A DNA stretch of 64,000 nt from positions 5,518,001 through 5,582,000 of the forward strand of contig NZ_CP015596.1 in the NCBI RefSeq assembly GCF_001644575.1. Direction: 5' to 3'. A program made the translations under genes and the position numbers. Source of the stretch: Mycobacterium adipatum (GTDB taxonomy: Bacteria; Actinomycetota; Actinomycetes; Mycobacteriales; Mycobacteriaceae). The notes beneath the pieces were generated by a model. It had not been told where the DNA came from, searched no databases, and worked only from the letters and a program-made list of their open reading frames with translations. The number at the start of each line of letters is the position of its first letter. Positions within the stretch are counted from its first letter, which is position 1. This document shows, one piece after another, positions 7,954 to 15,248 of this stretch.

Positions 7954-8615
7954 CAGATGGCTCGCCAAAAGTCCAGCGCCGCAATGACGCTGCCCCGCAC
8001 AGATCCGCTGACCTTGGACTTGCCGGCAGTCCTCGAACCGTAGCGGACGTCACGTTCGACCACCCGCCAATCCGCGCGCGCCGCCCGCACCAACAGCTCC
8101 AGCGGATAGCCCGACCGGCGGTCGGTCACGCCGAGACCCAACAACGCGTCCCGGCGGGCCACCCGCATCGGGGCGATGTCATGCACCGGCAGCCGGTAAC
8201 GCCGGCGCAGCCGCCAGCACACCGCGGCGGTACCCAGCCGGGCGTGCCACGGCCAGCCGACCCCCGGCCCGGCGCGGCGCCGGCCGATCACCATATCGGC
8301 GCCATGATCGAGTTCGGCCACCATCGACGGCAACTCCGCGGGATCGAGCGACCCGTCCCCGTCCAGAACGGCGACGATGGGGGTCTGCGCCGCCACGACC
8401 CCGGCATGGACCGCCGACCCGTAACCCGGACGGGCCTCGTGCACCACCGTCGCCCCGTGCGCACGGGCCACCGCGGCGGTGTCGTCGGTGCTGTTGTTGT
8501 CGACCACCAGCGCGGTGTACCCGTTCGGGATCGCCGCCAACACACCCGGTAGCGAATGTTGCTCGTTGAGACACGGGAGGACGACCGTCACGGAAGCCGG
8601 CCGGCGATCGGTCAT
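7953..8615 (-). CDS. Family 2 glycosyltransferase (polyprenyl-phosphate sugar synthase type)
   Basis: 220 aa GT-A fold enzyme, first gene of a five-gene minus-strand operon. Conserved features are VVLPCLNE (12-18), the nucleotide-binding VVDNNSTDDT (38-46), the metal-binding DGDGS (85-89) and GRRRAG. It has no membrane helix, unlike many DPM-like enzymes with C-terminal anchors. The family usually transfers a sugar from UDP or GDP to polyprenyl phosphate; I recall the M. tuberculosis counterpart Rv0539 annotated as a dolichyl-phosphate sugar synthase. The ATG at 8615 is 7 nt after a TAGCGT -10 hexamer, so the transcript looks leaderless. Exact substrate not known. Confidence 0.85.
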   Translation of the reverse strand: MTDRRPASVTVVLPCLNEQHSLPGVLAAIPNGYTALVVDNNSTDDTAAVARAHGATVVHEARPGYGSAVHAGVVAAQTPIVAVLDGDGSLDPAELPSMVAELDHGADMVIGRRRAGPGVGWPWHARLGTAAVCWRLRRRYRLPVHDIAPMRVARRDALLGLGVTDRRSGYPLELLVRAARADWRVVERDVRYGSRTAGKSKVSGSVRGSVIAALDFWRAI

Positions 8616-8718
8616 GGCAACGACGCTAGGCCGACTCCGCTCCGGGTGCCACGGCAAAATGGTGACAGAACCGTGACACCGCTGCCCGGCGGGCCGGTGG
8701 CGGCTAGCCTCGAAGGCT
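8616..8718. promoter_or_regulatory. Divergent leaderless promoters with an OmpR-type direct repeat
   Basis: This 103-bp gap separates the minus-strand glycosyltransferase operon from the plus-strand response regulator. On the minus strand TAGCGT (8628-8623) ends 7 nt before ATG 8615; on the plus strand TAGCCT (8705-8710) ends 8 nt before ATG 8719. Both spacings suit leaderless transcripts. Midway lie two copies of GTGACA (8662-8667 and 8673-8678) in direct orientation with an 11-bp period, one helical turn, the pattern bound by OmpR/PhoB-family dimers. Inference: the adjacent two-component system controls itself and the operon. Confidence 0.55.
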
Positions 8719-9390
8719 ATGACCCGGGTGCTGATCGCCGACGACGACACCGTCGTGCGCGATGTGGTCCGGCGATATCTCGAACGCGACGGACTGGAAG
8801 TGGCGATCGCCCAGGACGGGGCCGAGGCACGGCGACTGCTCGGTTCCGTCGATATCGACGTCGCGGTGCTCGACGTGATGATGCCCGAGTCCGACGGCCT
8901 CACGCTGTGCCGCGATCTGCGCCGCGACGGCAATTTCAGCCTGCCGGTGATCCTGTTGACCGCCCTCGGCGAACAGGACGATCGGATCGCCGGTCTGGAA
9001 GCCGGCGCCGACGACTATCTGACGAAACCGTTCAGCCCTCGCGAGTTGGCGCTGCGTGTGCAATCGGTGCTGCGGCGCAGCGGTGCGATTCCGGTTGCCC
9101 CCATGGAACTTTCGTGCGGCGATCTCAGCGTGTCGACGGCGGCACGCTCGGTGACGGTGGCCGGACGCCCGATCAGCCTGACCAACCGGGAGTTCGATCT
9201 GCTGGTGTTCTTCCTGACCAATGGCGATACCGTGTTCTCCCGGTCCGACCTGCTCAAACGGGTATGGCACTGGGACTACGGCGATATGTCCACGGTCACG
9301 GTGCACGTCAAGCGGTTACGCGCGAAACTCGGGGACCAGCACCGCATCCAGACGGTGTGGGGCCGCGGCTATCTGTGGAGTGCGCGGTGA
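8719..9390 (+). CDS. OmpR/PhoB-family response regulator
   Basis: 223 aa. Receiver domain residues 1-115: acidic pocket Asp8-Asp10, phospho-acceptor Asp52 (VLDVMMP), Thr81 and Lys103 (TKPF). Winged-helix DNA-binding domain about 130-223, with SLTNREFDLLVFFLTNGDTVFSRSDLLKRVW and the C-terminal VHVKRLRAKLG...RIQTVWGRGYLW signature. Its stop overlaps the kinase start (GTGA), so the pair is translationally coupled. It is divergent from the glycosyltransferase/Mo-oxidoreductase operon and is the natural candidate to regulate it. No specific orthologue recognised. Confidence 0.92.
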   Translation: MTRVLIADDDTVVRDVVRRYLERDGLEVAIAQDGAEARRLLGSVDIDVAVLDVMMPESDGLTLCRDLRRDGNFSLPVILLTALGEQDDRIAGLEAGADDYLTKPFSPRELALRVQSVLRRSGAIPVAPMELSCGDLSVSTAARSVTVAGRPISLTNREFDLLVFFLTNGDTVFSRSDLLKRVWHWDYGDMSTVTVHVKRLRAKLGDQHRIQTVWGRGYLWSAR

Positions 9391-10403
9391 CCGATCTGTG
9401 GGAGATCGCCGGCTGGGCGCTGGCCTGCTCGGTGCCGGTGGTGGCCGCCGGCGCCATCGCGATCCGGCTGGCGCGCTCGTGGTCGCTGGCGGTCAGCATG
9501 GTTGCGCTGGTGTTGATCCCGACGATCGCCACGTTCACCGGTGTGTTGGGAGCCAGCGGCTTCATGATCACCGAGACCTTCCAGCAGATCGCCGTGGTAC
9601 TGGCGATCGTCTCGACGGTCACCATTCCCACCGCCGTGATGCTCGCCCGCTACCAGGCCCGGCGCACGGTGTGGGAGCGCCAGATCCGGGATTCCGAGCG
9701 GGCCGCCGAGCAGTCCCGGCGCCGACTCGTCGCGTTTGTCAGCCATGACCTGCGCACACCGCTGGCGGGGATTCGCGCCGTCTCGGAGGCCATCGCCGAC
9801 GGTGTGGTCACCGACGACGATGTACGTTCGCACGCCAAACACATCGAGCAGGAATCCATCCGGCTTGCCGAGATGGTCGACGACCTGTTCGAGATGTCGA
9901 AGATCAACGCCGGCGCGGCGGCGCCCATCCACGAACTGGTCGCCCTCGACGAGGTGGTCGACGATGTCCTTGCCGCGCACCGGATCCCGGCGCGACGTGC
10001 CGGGGTGGCGTTGCATGCCGAGCTTCCCGATCGAGCGGTCCACGTCCTCGGCAGCGACCGGGCTCTGGTACGGGTGCTGTCGAATCTGGTCGCCAATGCC
10101 ACCGCCCACACACCGGAGGGCGGCAGCGTCACCTTGACCGTCGGGTCCGAGGGACCCCAGGCCTGGGTTCGGGTGGACGACACCGGTGTCGGCATCGACG
10201 AGGACGACCTGCCGCGGGTCTTCGACGTCGCCTACCGCGGGTCCAATGGGCGTGTGCCACGGCCGGATTCGACGCTGCCCAACGGTTCGGGGCTGGGCCT
10301 GGCGATTGCCGCCGGGCTGGTGCAGGCACACGGCGGGTCGGTCACGGCGCAGAACCTGACGACCGGTGCCCGGTTCGAGGTGCGGCTGCCGCTGCCGTGC
10401 TGA
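9387..10403 (+). CDS. Two-component sensor histidine kinase
   Basis: 338 aa. Two membrane segments (about residues 13-27 and 35-56) are followed by a third hydrophobic stretch (68-86), with only short loops between, so there is no large extracytoplasmic sensor; the signal is probably read within the membrane. A dimerisation/phosphotransfer domain has His120 in FVSHDLRTPLAG. The ATPase domain shows the N box (LSNLVANATAHTPEGG), G1 (VDDTGVGIDEDDLPRVFD) and G2 (GSGLGLAIAAGLVQAHGG). The GTG at 9387 overlaps the response-regulator stop. The 3' end is 7 bp from the convergent epimerase gene. Signal unknown; membrane redox state or envelope stress would fit the neighbouring oxidoreductase operon but is speculative. 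Confidence 0.9.
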   Translation: MTDLWEIAGWALACSVPVVAAGAIAIRLARSWSLAVSMVALVLIPTIATFTGVLGASGFMITETFQQIAVVLAIVSTVTIPTAVMLARYQARRTVWERQIRDSERAAEQSRRRLVAFVSHDLRTPLAGIRAVSEAIADGVVTDDDVRSHAKHIEQESIRLAEMVDDLFEMSKINAGAAAPIHELVALDEVVDDVLAAHRIPARRAGVALHAELPDRAVHVLGSDRALVRVLSNLVANATAHTPEGGSVTLTVGSEGPQAWVRVDDTGVGIDEDDLPRVFDVAYRGSNGRVPRPDSTLPNGSGLGLAIAAGLVQAHGGSVTAQNLTTGARFEVRLPLPC

Positions 10404-10410
10404 CCCTGGG

Positions 10411-11442
10411 TCAGTCCCGCAGTGGCGCGAAGGCGAACTCGCCGAGGCCCGCCCGTGGATCCACCTGGGCGCGGAAGCCGAGCAACTCGGCGGCGCGTGC
10501 CGGGTCGGCGACGATGTGGCGGACGTCGCCGTGCCGGTACTGGCCGGTGACCACGGGGGCCGGGGCGTCCCGGGCCTCGCTGAGCCGGGTGGCCACGTCC
10601 AGGATCGACACCGGGCGGCCCGAGCAGACGTTGACCGCGGTGAAACCACCGAGATCGGCTTCGATGGCCGCCACGTTGGCCGCGGCCACGTCGTCGACGT
10701 GCACGAAGTCGCGCATCTGGCCGCCGTCCTCGTACACCTTCGGCGCCTGCCCGGATTGCAGCTGCGAGCGGAAGATCGCCGCGACCCCCGAGTAGGGGGT
10801 GTCCCGGGGCATCCCCGGGCCGTACACGTTGTGATAGCGCAGCGCGACCACCGATCCGCCGACCGAATCGTTGAACGCGACGGCGTAATGCTCCTGCGCG
10901 GTCTTGCTGGCCGCGTACAGGCTGCGGGGTCGCAGGGGCGCGTCCTCGCCGACCAACCGCCACCGCAAGGGTTCACCGCCGACCGGGCAGCGGTGCTCGA
11001 ACACGCCGCTGTCGAGGTCCTCGCGCGTCCGCGGCAACGGTTCGACCGGTCCGTGTACGGGGCAGTCGTACCCGCCCTGCCCGTACACCACCATCGAGGA
11101 GGCCAATACCAGCCGCGAGATGCCCGCGGCGAACATCGCGGCCAGCAGCACCGTCGTGCCGTAGTCGTTGTGGCTGCCGTAGGCCGGTGCGTCCGCGGCG
11201 TTGACGCCGGCGCCGACGACGGCGGCCTGATGGCAGACCACGTCGACACCCGTGAGCGCCTCGCCCACCGCGGCGGCGTCGCGGATGTCGAGCAGCCGGC
11301 ACTGCGGCGGCGGCTGGGCACCGTCACGATGAGCGGCCCCCAGCATGGCGTCGACGGCCACCACCTCGTGTCCGGCCTGTGCCAGCCGCGCCCAGATCCG
11401 GGCGCCGATGAAACCGGCCGCACCGGTGAGCAACACCCTCAC
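10411..11442 (-). CDS. galE3: NAD-dependent sugar epimerase/dehydratase (GalE-like)
   Basis: 343 aa extended SDR. The Rossmann glycine motif is GAAGFIG (7-13), DIRDAAAVGEAL follows, and the catalytic Tyr/Lys are in SLYAASKTAQEHY. The C-terminal substrate-binding half has RDFVHVDDVAAANVAA, typical of UDP-glucose 4-epimerase relatives. It is last in a chain with the 73-aa gene and mtnP, its GTG overlapping the mtnP stop (GTGA), matching my recollection of Rv0535-Rv0536. The call as GalE3 is by position; the sugar nucleotide substrate is unproven. Confidence 0.82.
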   Translation of the reverse strand: MRVLLTGAAGFIGARIWARLAQAGHEVVAVDAMLGAAHRDGAQPPPQCRLLDIRDAAAVGEALTGVDVVCHQAAVVGAGVNAADAPAYGSHNDYGTTVLLAAMFAAGISRLVLASSMVVYGQGGYDCPVHGPVEPLPRTREDLDSGVFEHRCPVGGEPLRWRLVGEDAPLRPRSLYAASKTAQEHYAVAFNDSVGGSVVALRYHNVYGPGMPRDTPYSGVAAIFRSQLQSGQAPKVYEDGGQMRDFVHVDDVAAANVAAIEADLGGFTAVNVCSGRPVSILDVATRLSEARDAPAPVVTGQYRHGDVRHIVADPARAAELLGFRAQVDPRAGLGEFAFAPLRD

Positions 11443-12215
11443 GGGAGGTCGAACGGCAGGGTGACGCCCTCATGTGCCAGGCAATGCGTGCAGGTGCGCT
11501 CGGGTGTCACCCCGGCGATGGCCTCGTGCACGAGTTGCTTGAAGCCTGCGATGTTGCGTTCGAACTCGGCGAAGACGTCCACCGCCCGCACCCCGGCACC
11601 GGCCTCGATGCCTGCATCCAAATCGGTTACCAAAGCGATTGCGGCATAACACATTTCCAGTTCTCTGGCGAGCACCGCCTCCGGATAGCCGGTCATGTTG
11701 ACCAGGGTGAAGCCCTGGCCCGCGAACCACTGGCTCTCGGCGCGGGTCGAGAACCGGGGCCCCTGGATCACGACCATCGTGCCGCCGTCGGACACCGCGG
11801 GCAGACCTGCGGCCGCGGCTCGCAGTGTCGGACAGTACGGATCGGCGAACCCGACGTGGATCCCGCCGGAATCGAAGTAGGTGTCCGACCGCCCGCTGGT
11901 GCGGTCCACCAGCTGATCGGGGACCACGATGGCGCCCGGTCCCAGCGCCGGGCTCAGGCTGCCCACCGCACACGGCGCGAAGATGCGTCGCACCCCGAGC
12001 GCGCGCAGCGCCCACATGTTCGCCCGGTAGGGCACATTGTGCGGGGAGTACTCGTGGTTGAGCCCGTGCCGCGGCAGGAACGCCACCTCGTGGCCCGCGA
12101 CGTTCCCCACGGTGAGGGCGGCACTCGGCGCTCCGTATGGGGTGTCCAGGCTGATCGTGCGGGCGTCCGGACCGAAGAACGTGTAGAAACCACTACCGCC
12201 GATGACACCGAGCAT
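11439..12215 (-). CDS. mtnP: S-methyl-5'-thioadenosine phosphorylase
   Basis: 258 aa nucleoside phosphorylase of the PNP/MTAP family. It starts with LGVIGGSGFY, the phosphate-binding glycine loop, and continues with PRHGLNHEYSPHNVPYRANMWAL, IFAPCAVGSLSP and VIQGPRFSTRAES. The purine/ribose segment is VNMTGYPEAVLARELEMCYA, where NMTG and the SDR-free pattern favour methylthioadenosine over plain purine nucleosides. It would recycle methylthioadenosine from polyamine or autoinducer chemistry to adenine and methylthioribose-1-phosphate. The ATG overlaps the preceding stop as TGATG. I recall the M. tuberculosis equivalent, Rv0535, carrying the older name pnp. Confidence 0.88.
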   Translation of the reverse strand: MLGVIGGSGFYTFFGPDARTISLDTPYGAPSAALTVGNVAGHEVAFLPRHGLNHEYSPHNVPYRANMWALRALGVRRIFAPCAVGSLSPALGPGAIVVPDQLVDRTSGRSDTYFDSGGIHVGFADPYCPTLRAAAAGLPAVSDGGTMVVIQGPRFSTRAESQWFAGQGFTLVNMTGYPEAVLARELEMCYAAIALVTDLDAGIEAGAGVRAVDVFAEFERNIAGFKQLVHEAIAGVTPERTCTHCLAHEGVTLPFDLP

Positions 12216-12436
12216 CAGGCGTCGGGCTGCTCGTCCAGTTCGGCGCGTTCGGCGGCCTGACGGGCCGCGTCGCGGATCGCAAAGGCGTCGGTGGCCAGCC
12301 CGCCGATCGCATTGGCCACATCCTTGACCGCTGTGGTGATGATGGTCGCGACCTCGCCCACCGTCGATGCCACGGTCTCCACACCCTCCTGCAGGGCGTC
12401 CTTGGCGATTTCACTCTTGCTGAGTCGGTCAGTCAT
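12215..12436 (-). CDS. Small conserved-looking helical protein, unknown function
   Basis: 73 aa, [18 protein letters not shown]... followed by an amphipathic helical stretch with repeated A, V and T ([25 protein letters not shown]) and a charged tail. No membrane anchor or motif recognised. The ATG at 12436 was chosen because the translation upstream turns Arg/Pro-rich; the stop is coupled to mtnP (TGATG). It is divergent from menA, with a 106-bp shared upstream region. Codon use looks genuine; function unknown. Confidence 0.65.
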   Translation of the reverse strand: MTDRLSKSEIAKDALQEGVETVASTVGEVATIITTAVKDVANAIGGLATDAFAIRDAARQAAERAELDEQPDA

Positions 12437-12542
12437 TGGATCAGTCTCACGCCGGCCCGGCGATGTGACAAGGTGTGCCGAGTCACCCCTGCTCAGGCGG
12501 GGCGCTCGCCCCCTCGCCGGACTCGCTGCCCGGCGTGCAACG

Positions 12543-13421
12543 ATGGCGCACGTGGCCAGCTTTGCGCAATGGATCGAGGGAGCCCGTCCCCGCACGCTCC
12601 CGAACGCGGTGGCGCCGGTGATCGCCGGCACCGGCGCGGCGGCCTGGCTCGGGCAGGCCGTGTGGTGGAAGGCACTGCTCGCGCTGGTGGTCGCGCTGGC
12701 CCTGATCGTCGGGGTGAACTACGCCAACGATTACTCCGACGGGATCCGCGGCACCGATGACGTGCGCAGCGGACCGCTGCGGCTGGTCGGCTCCAAGGTG
12801 GCCTCCCCCCGTGCGGTGCTGGCCGCGGCGGTGGCGAGCCTACTGCTGGGAGCCGGTGCGGGACTGGCGCTGGCGCTGGTCAGTCAGCCCTGGCTGATCG
12901 CCGTCGGCGCCGCCTGCATCGCCGGGGCCTGGCTCTACACCGGCGGGTCCAAACCGTACGGCTACCGCGGACTCGGAGAGGTCGCGGTGTTCGTGTTCTT
13001 CGGGCTGGTCGCGGTGCTGGGCACGCAGTACACCCAGGCGCTGCGGGTGGACTGGGTGGGTCTGGCGATGGCGGTCGCGATGGGCTCACTGTCCTCGGCG
13101 GTGTTGGTGGCCAACAACTTGCGCGATATCCCCACCGACACCGACTCCGGCAAGATCACCCTGGCGGTACGGCTGGGCGATGCGCGCACCCGCATCCTCT
13201 ATGTCGTGCTGCTGGTGGTGGCCTTCGCGCTGACGCTGGTGCTCATGGCGGCCACCCCGTGGACCGCGGTCGGGCTGGTGGCGCTGCCGCTGGCGGTGCG
13301 CGCGGCGGCCCCGGTGCGCCGCGGGCTCGGTGGGCGCGAGCTCATTCCGGTGCTGCGCGACACCGGGTTGACCATGCTGGTGTGGGCCGTCGCGGTCGCG
13401 CTGGCGTTGACGTTGGGATGA
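12543..13421 (+). CDS. menA: 1,4-dihydroxy-2-naphthoate polyprenyltransferase
   Basis: 292 aa UbiA-type membrane prenyltransferase with about eight to nine helices. The first Asp-rich motif is [14 protein letters not shown] (59-72) and the second is in [23 protein letters not shown]. It attaches the polyprenyl tail to 1,4-dihydroxy-2-naphthoate to give demethylmenaquinone. Many stretches match M. tuberculosis MenA as I remember it, e.g. [13 protein letters not shown] and [18 protein letters not shown]. The M. tuberculosis protein starts at the residue corresponding to the in-frame GTG at 12552, so the true start may be three codons downstream. It ends 7 bp from the convergent channel-like gene. 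Confidence 0.93.
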   Translation: MAHVASFAQWIEGARPRTLPNAVAPVIAGTGAAAWLGQAVWWKALLALVVALALIVGVNYANDYSDGIRGTDDVRSGPLRLVGSKVASPRAVLAAAVASLLLGAGAGLALALVSQPWLIAVGAACIAGAWLYTGGSKPYGYRGLGEVAVFVFFGLVAVLGTQYTQALRVDWVGLAMAVAMGSLSSAVLVANNLRDIPTDTDSGKITLAVRLGDARTRILYVVLLVVAFALTLVLMAATPWTAVGLVALPLAVRAAAPVRRGLGGRELIPVLRDTGLTMLVWAVAVALALTLG

Positions 13422-13428
13422 GGCGCGC

Positions 13429-14679
13429 TCAGCCGGTGCGCCCCGCGGTGGCGACATCGTCGCCGAACCACTTCTCCTTGATCAGGTTGTAGGTACCGTC
13501 CTCGCGCATCTGGAACAGCATCTGGTTGACCGGCTTACGCAGCGGGCTGTCGATGGGAAAGACGAACCCCTGATCCTCTTCCTGGAACACCGGGCCGGCC
13601 ATCACGGCGACACCTTCTCCGCGGTGCGCGACGTAATACCGCAGCACCGGCGCATCGAAGACGACGGCGTCGTACCCGTCGTTGCGCATCAGGTCATAGG
13701 AGTCCTCGACGGTGCCGGTCTCGGTCGCGTCGATGCCCATGCTGCGCAGAAAACTCGCCGCGGTGGTGCCCGCCACGGTGGCCACGGACTTGCCGTACAG
13801 ATCGGCCGGGCCGGTGACCTTGGCCGCGAGTTTGGTCACCGTCAGGGTGGCGCTGAGGTTGGCCGAATAGAACGAGACGAACACGATCCCGGCGAATCCC
13901 CACAGAATCGCCAGCGCCTTGGTGAGGGCTCTGGTCGCCCCGGTGGTCTGTCGCCCCACCAGCGAACCGACACCCCAACCGAAGGCCTGCAGGATGCCGG
14001 GCCAATACGAGCTCGACACCACCGGCGTTGCACCGGATTTCGCCCGGCGGCGCTCGATCAGCCAGAAGATGTGTGCCGGCACGATGCTCACCACGAGTGC
14101 CGCGCTGAGCCAGATCAGCATCGTCCGCGACAGCAACAGCTCCAGGTACCCGCCCAGGCCGGGCACCGAGGGCCGGGTGTCCTCGACCGGGACGATGATC
14201 TGCAGGCCGGCGTCCAGTGTCGGCTGCGAGAAATCGAAGAACTGCTCGCGCTCGGAGGTCAGCGAGACGGCGCCGAGGGCAACGTCGGCGCGGCCGTCGT
14301 TCACCGCCCCCAGCTGCCCGGCCACATCGGCGGTGTCGACGAATTCGGTACTCCAGTCGAGACGTTTGGCGATCTCGTTCCACAGGTCGATGCTGAAGCC
14401 GGTGAGCTCACCGTGGCTGGTGCGCATCACGAACGGTTCGATGGTGTGCACCGCCACGGTCACCGGCGCGGGATCGGCCGCAGGCGCCGGGGCAGGTTCG
14501 GAGTTCGGGTCCGCGGCGGCGATCGCGGCGAACGCGAACGGGGTACACAGCACCGCCAGCAACACCGCAAGACATCGTCGAACACTCAGCGCAGACGACG
14601 CGGCAATCGACGACACAACCGACTGGAGTCTGCGGAGCACTGGCCGGGCAGGGTCGATACCCACAGCCCCGGTCCGCAC
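13429..14679 (-). CDS. Ionotropic-glutamate-receptor-like channel (split SBP with pore)
   Basis: 416 aa from GTG 14679, which has AGGG 8 nt upstream; GTG 14721 and GTG 14616 are alternatives. After a signal-like hydrophobic segment (36-55) and a Pro/Ala linker come the first lobe of a periplasmic-binding domain (about 72-168, with TSEREQFFDFSQP containing the ligand-type Arg), a helix (184-204), a pore-like segment (226-242, GWGVGSLVG), a second helix (255-275) running into FYSANLSATLTV, and the second lobe (about 283-405, VVFDAPVLRYY). FYSANLSATLTV closely resembles SYTANLAAFLTV, the M3 signature of glutamate receptors. The architecture equals prokaryotic GluR0-type ligand-gated channels without the C-terminal third helix. 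Ligand and ion selectivity unknown; no TVGYG filter is present. Confidence 0.75.
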   Translation of the reverse strand: MRTGAVGIDPARPVLRRLQSVVSSIAASSALSVRRCLAVLLAVLCTPFAFAAIAAADPNSEPAPAPAADPAPVTVAVHTIEPFVMRTSHGELTGFSIDLWNEIAKRLDWSTEFVDTADVAGQLGAVNDGRADVALGAVSLTSEREQFFDFSQPTLDAGLQIIVPVEDTRPSVPGLGGYLELLLSRTMLIWLSAALVVSIVPAHIFWLIERRRAKSGATPVVSSSYWPGILQAFGWGVGSLVGRQTTGATRALTKALAILWGFAGIVFVSFYSANLSATLTVTKLAAKVTGPADLYGKSVATVAGTTAASFLRSMGIDATETGTVEDSYDLMRNDGYDAVVFDAPVLRYYVAHRGEGVAVMAGPVFQEEDQGFVFPIDSPLRKPVNQMLFQMREDGTYNLIKEKWFGDDVATAGRTG

Positions 14680-14731
14680 GTCTGCCACCCTACGACAGTC
14701 ACCCGCCGGCGGGTCGGTCACCCACTGTCAG

Positions 14732-15031
14732 CTAACCGTCCTCACCGCGTAGCCGCGCCTGCAAGGTCTCCTTGTCCAGGCGGCGGCGCTCGTCGAATGC
14801 GGCGATGCTGGCGGTGGCCCGTCGGCGCAGCGGCGCGAAAATCCAGATCCCCAACGGCAAAGCCAGCACGAGGGCGAACAACACCGCCACCACCACCGGG
14901 AACTCGCGCAGTCCGACCAGATGCCCGGCACCGACGATCACACCGGTGAGGACGGCCGCCAACGCCAGCCGCGCGAGCATATAAGCACCGACATCACGCA
15001 CCATCCGGGGACCCGGCCGAGATTCAGACAC
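14732..15031 (-). CDS. DUF4229-family small membrane protein
   Basis: 99 aa with two helices (about residues 17-40 and 46-66) followed by a basic, charged tail (RRRATASIAAFDERRRLDKETLQARLRGEDG). This is the layout of the actinobacterial DUF4229 family; I recall the M. tuberculosis counterpart as Rv0531. It precedes the channel-like gene on the same strand by about 50 bp and is divergent from the small gene at 15084. Function unknown. Confidence 0.75.
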   Translation of the reverse strand: MSESRPGPRMVRDVGAYMLARLALAAVLTGVIVGAGHLVGLREFPVVVAVLFALVLALPLGIWIFAPLRRRATASIAAFDERRRLDKETLQARLRGEDG

Positions 15032-15056
15032 GGCCCGAGCCTACCGAGGGGACGCG

Positions 15057-15075
15057 TATATTCAGAGTAAGGAGG
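15057..15075 (+). promoter_or_regulatory. -10 hexamer and Shine-Dalgarno for the 54-aa gene
   Basis: TATATT (15057-15062) is a good mycobacterial -10. GGAGG (15071-15075) follows, 8 nt before the TTG start at 15084. Together they support expression of the small ORF despite its rare start codon. Confidence 0.55.
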
Positions 15076-15083
15076 TTATTCGC

Positions 15084-15248
15084 TTGCAGTACTTACTCCT
15101 GGCTCTGATCGTGGCCGGGCTCGTATACGCGACATACCGATTGCTGCGCGCATCGGCGGCTCGCCCGCGGCCGCGCGTCATCGGACCGGATGACGATCCC
15201 GACTTCCTGCGCCGACTCCGCGACGGCGACAACCCGCGCAGCACATAG
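15084..15248 (+). CDS. 54-aa single-helix membrane protein
   Basis: Starts with TTG at 15084 behind a strong GGAGG. The translation opens MQYLLLALIVAGLVYATYRL, one membrane helix, and continues into an Arg/Pro-rich then acidic cytoplasmic tail (RVIGPDDDPDFLRRLRDGD). I recall a matching small gene, Rv0530A, at this place in M. tuberculosis. Its TAG (15246-15248) abuts the reverse-strand stop of the convergent ATPase gene with no base between. Function unknown; a regulatory or assembly role in the neighbouring cytochrome c region is only a thought. Confidence 0.75.
   Translation: MQYLLLALIVAGLVYATYRLLRASAARPRPRVIGPDDDPDFLRRLRDGDNPRST

Noticed and set aside
9369..11423. 684-codon minus-strand open frame across the kinase and epimerase genes
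   Set aside because: Out-of-frame reading of the epimerase gene followed by antisense of the kinase; composition typical of GC-rich shadow frames.
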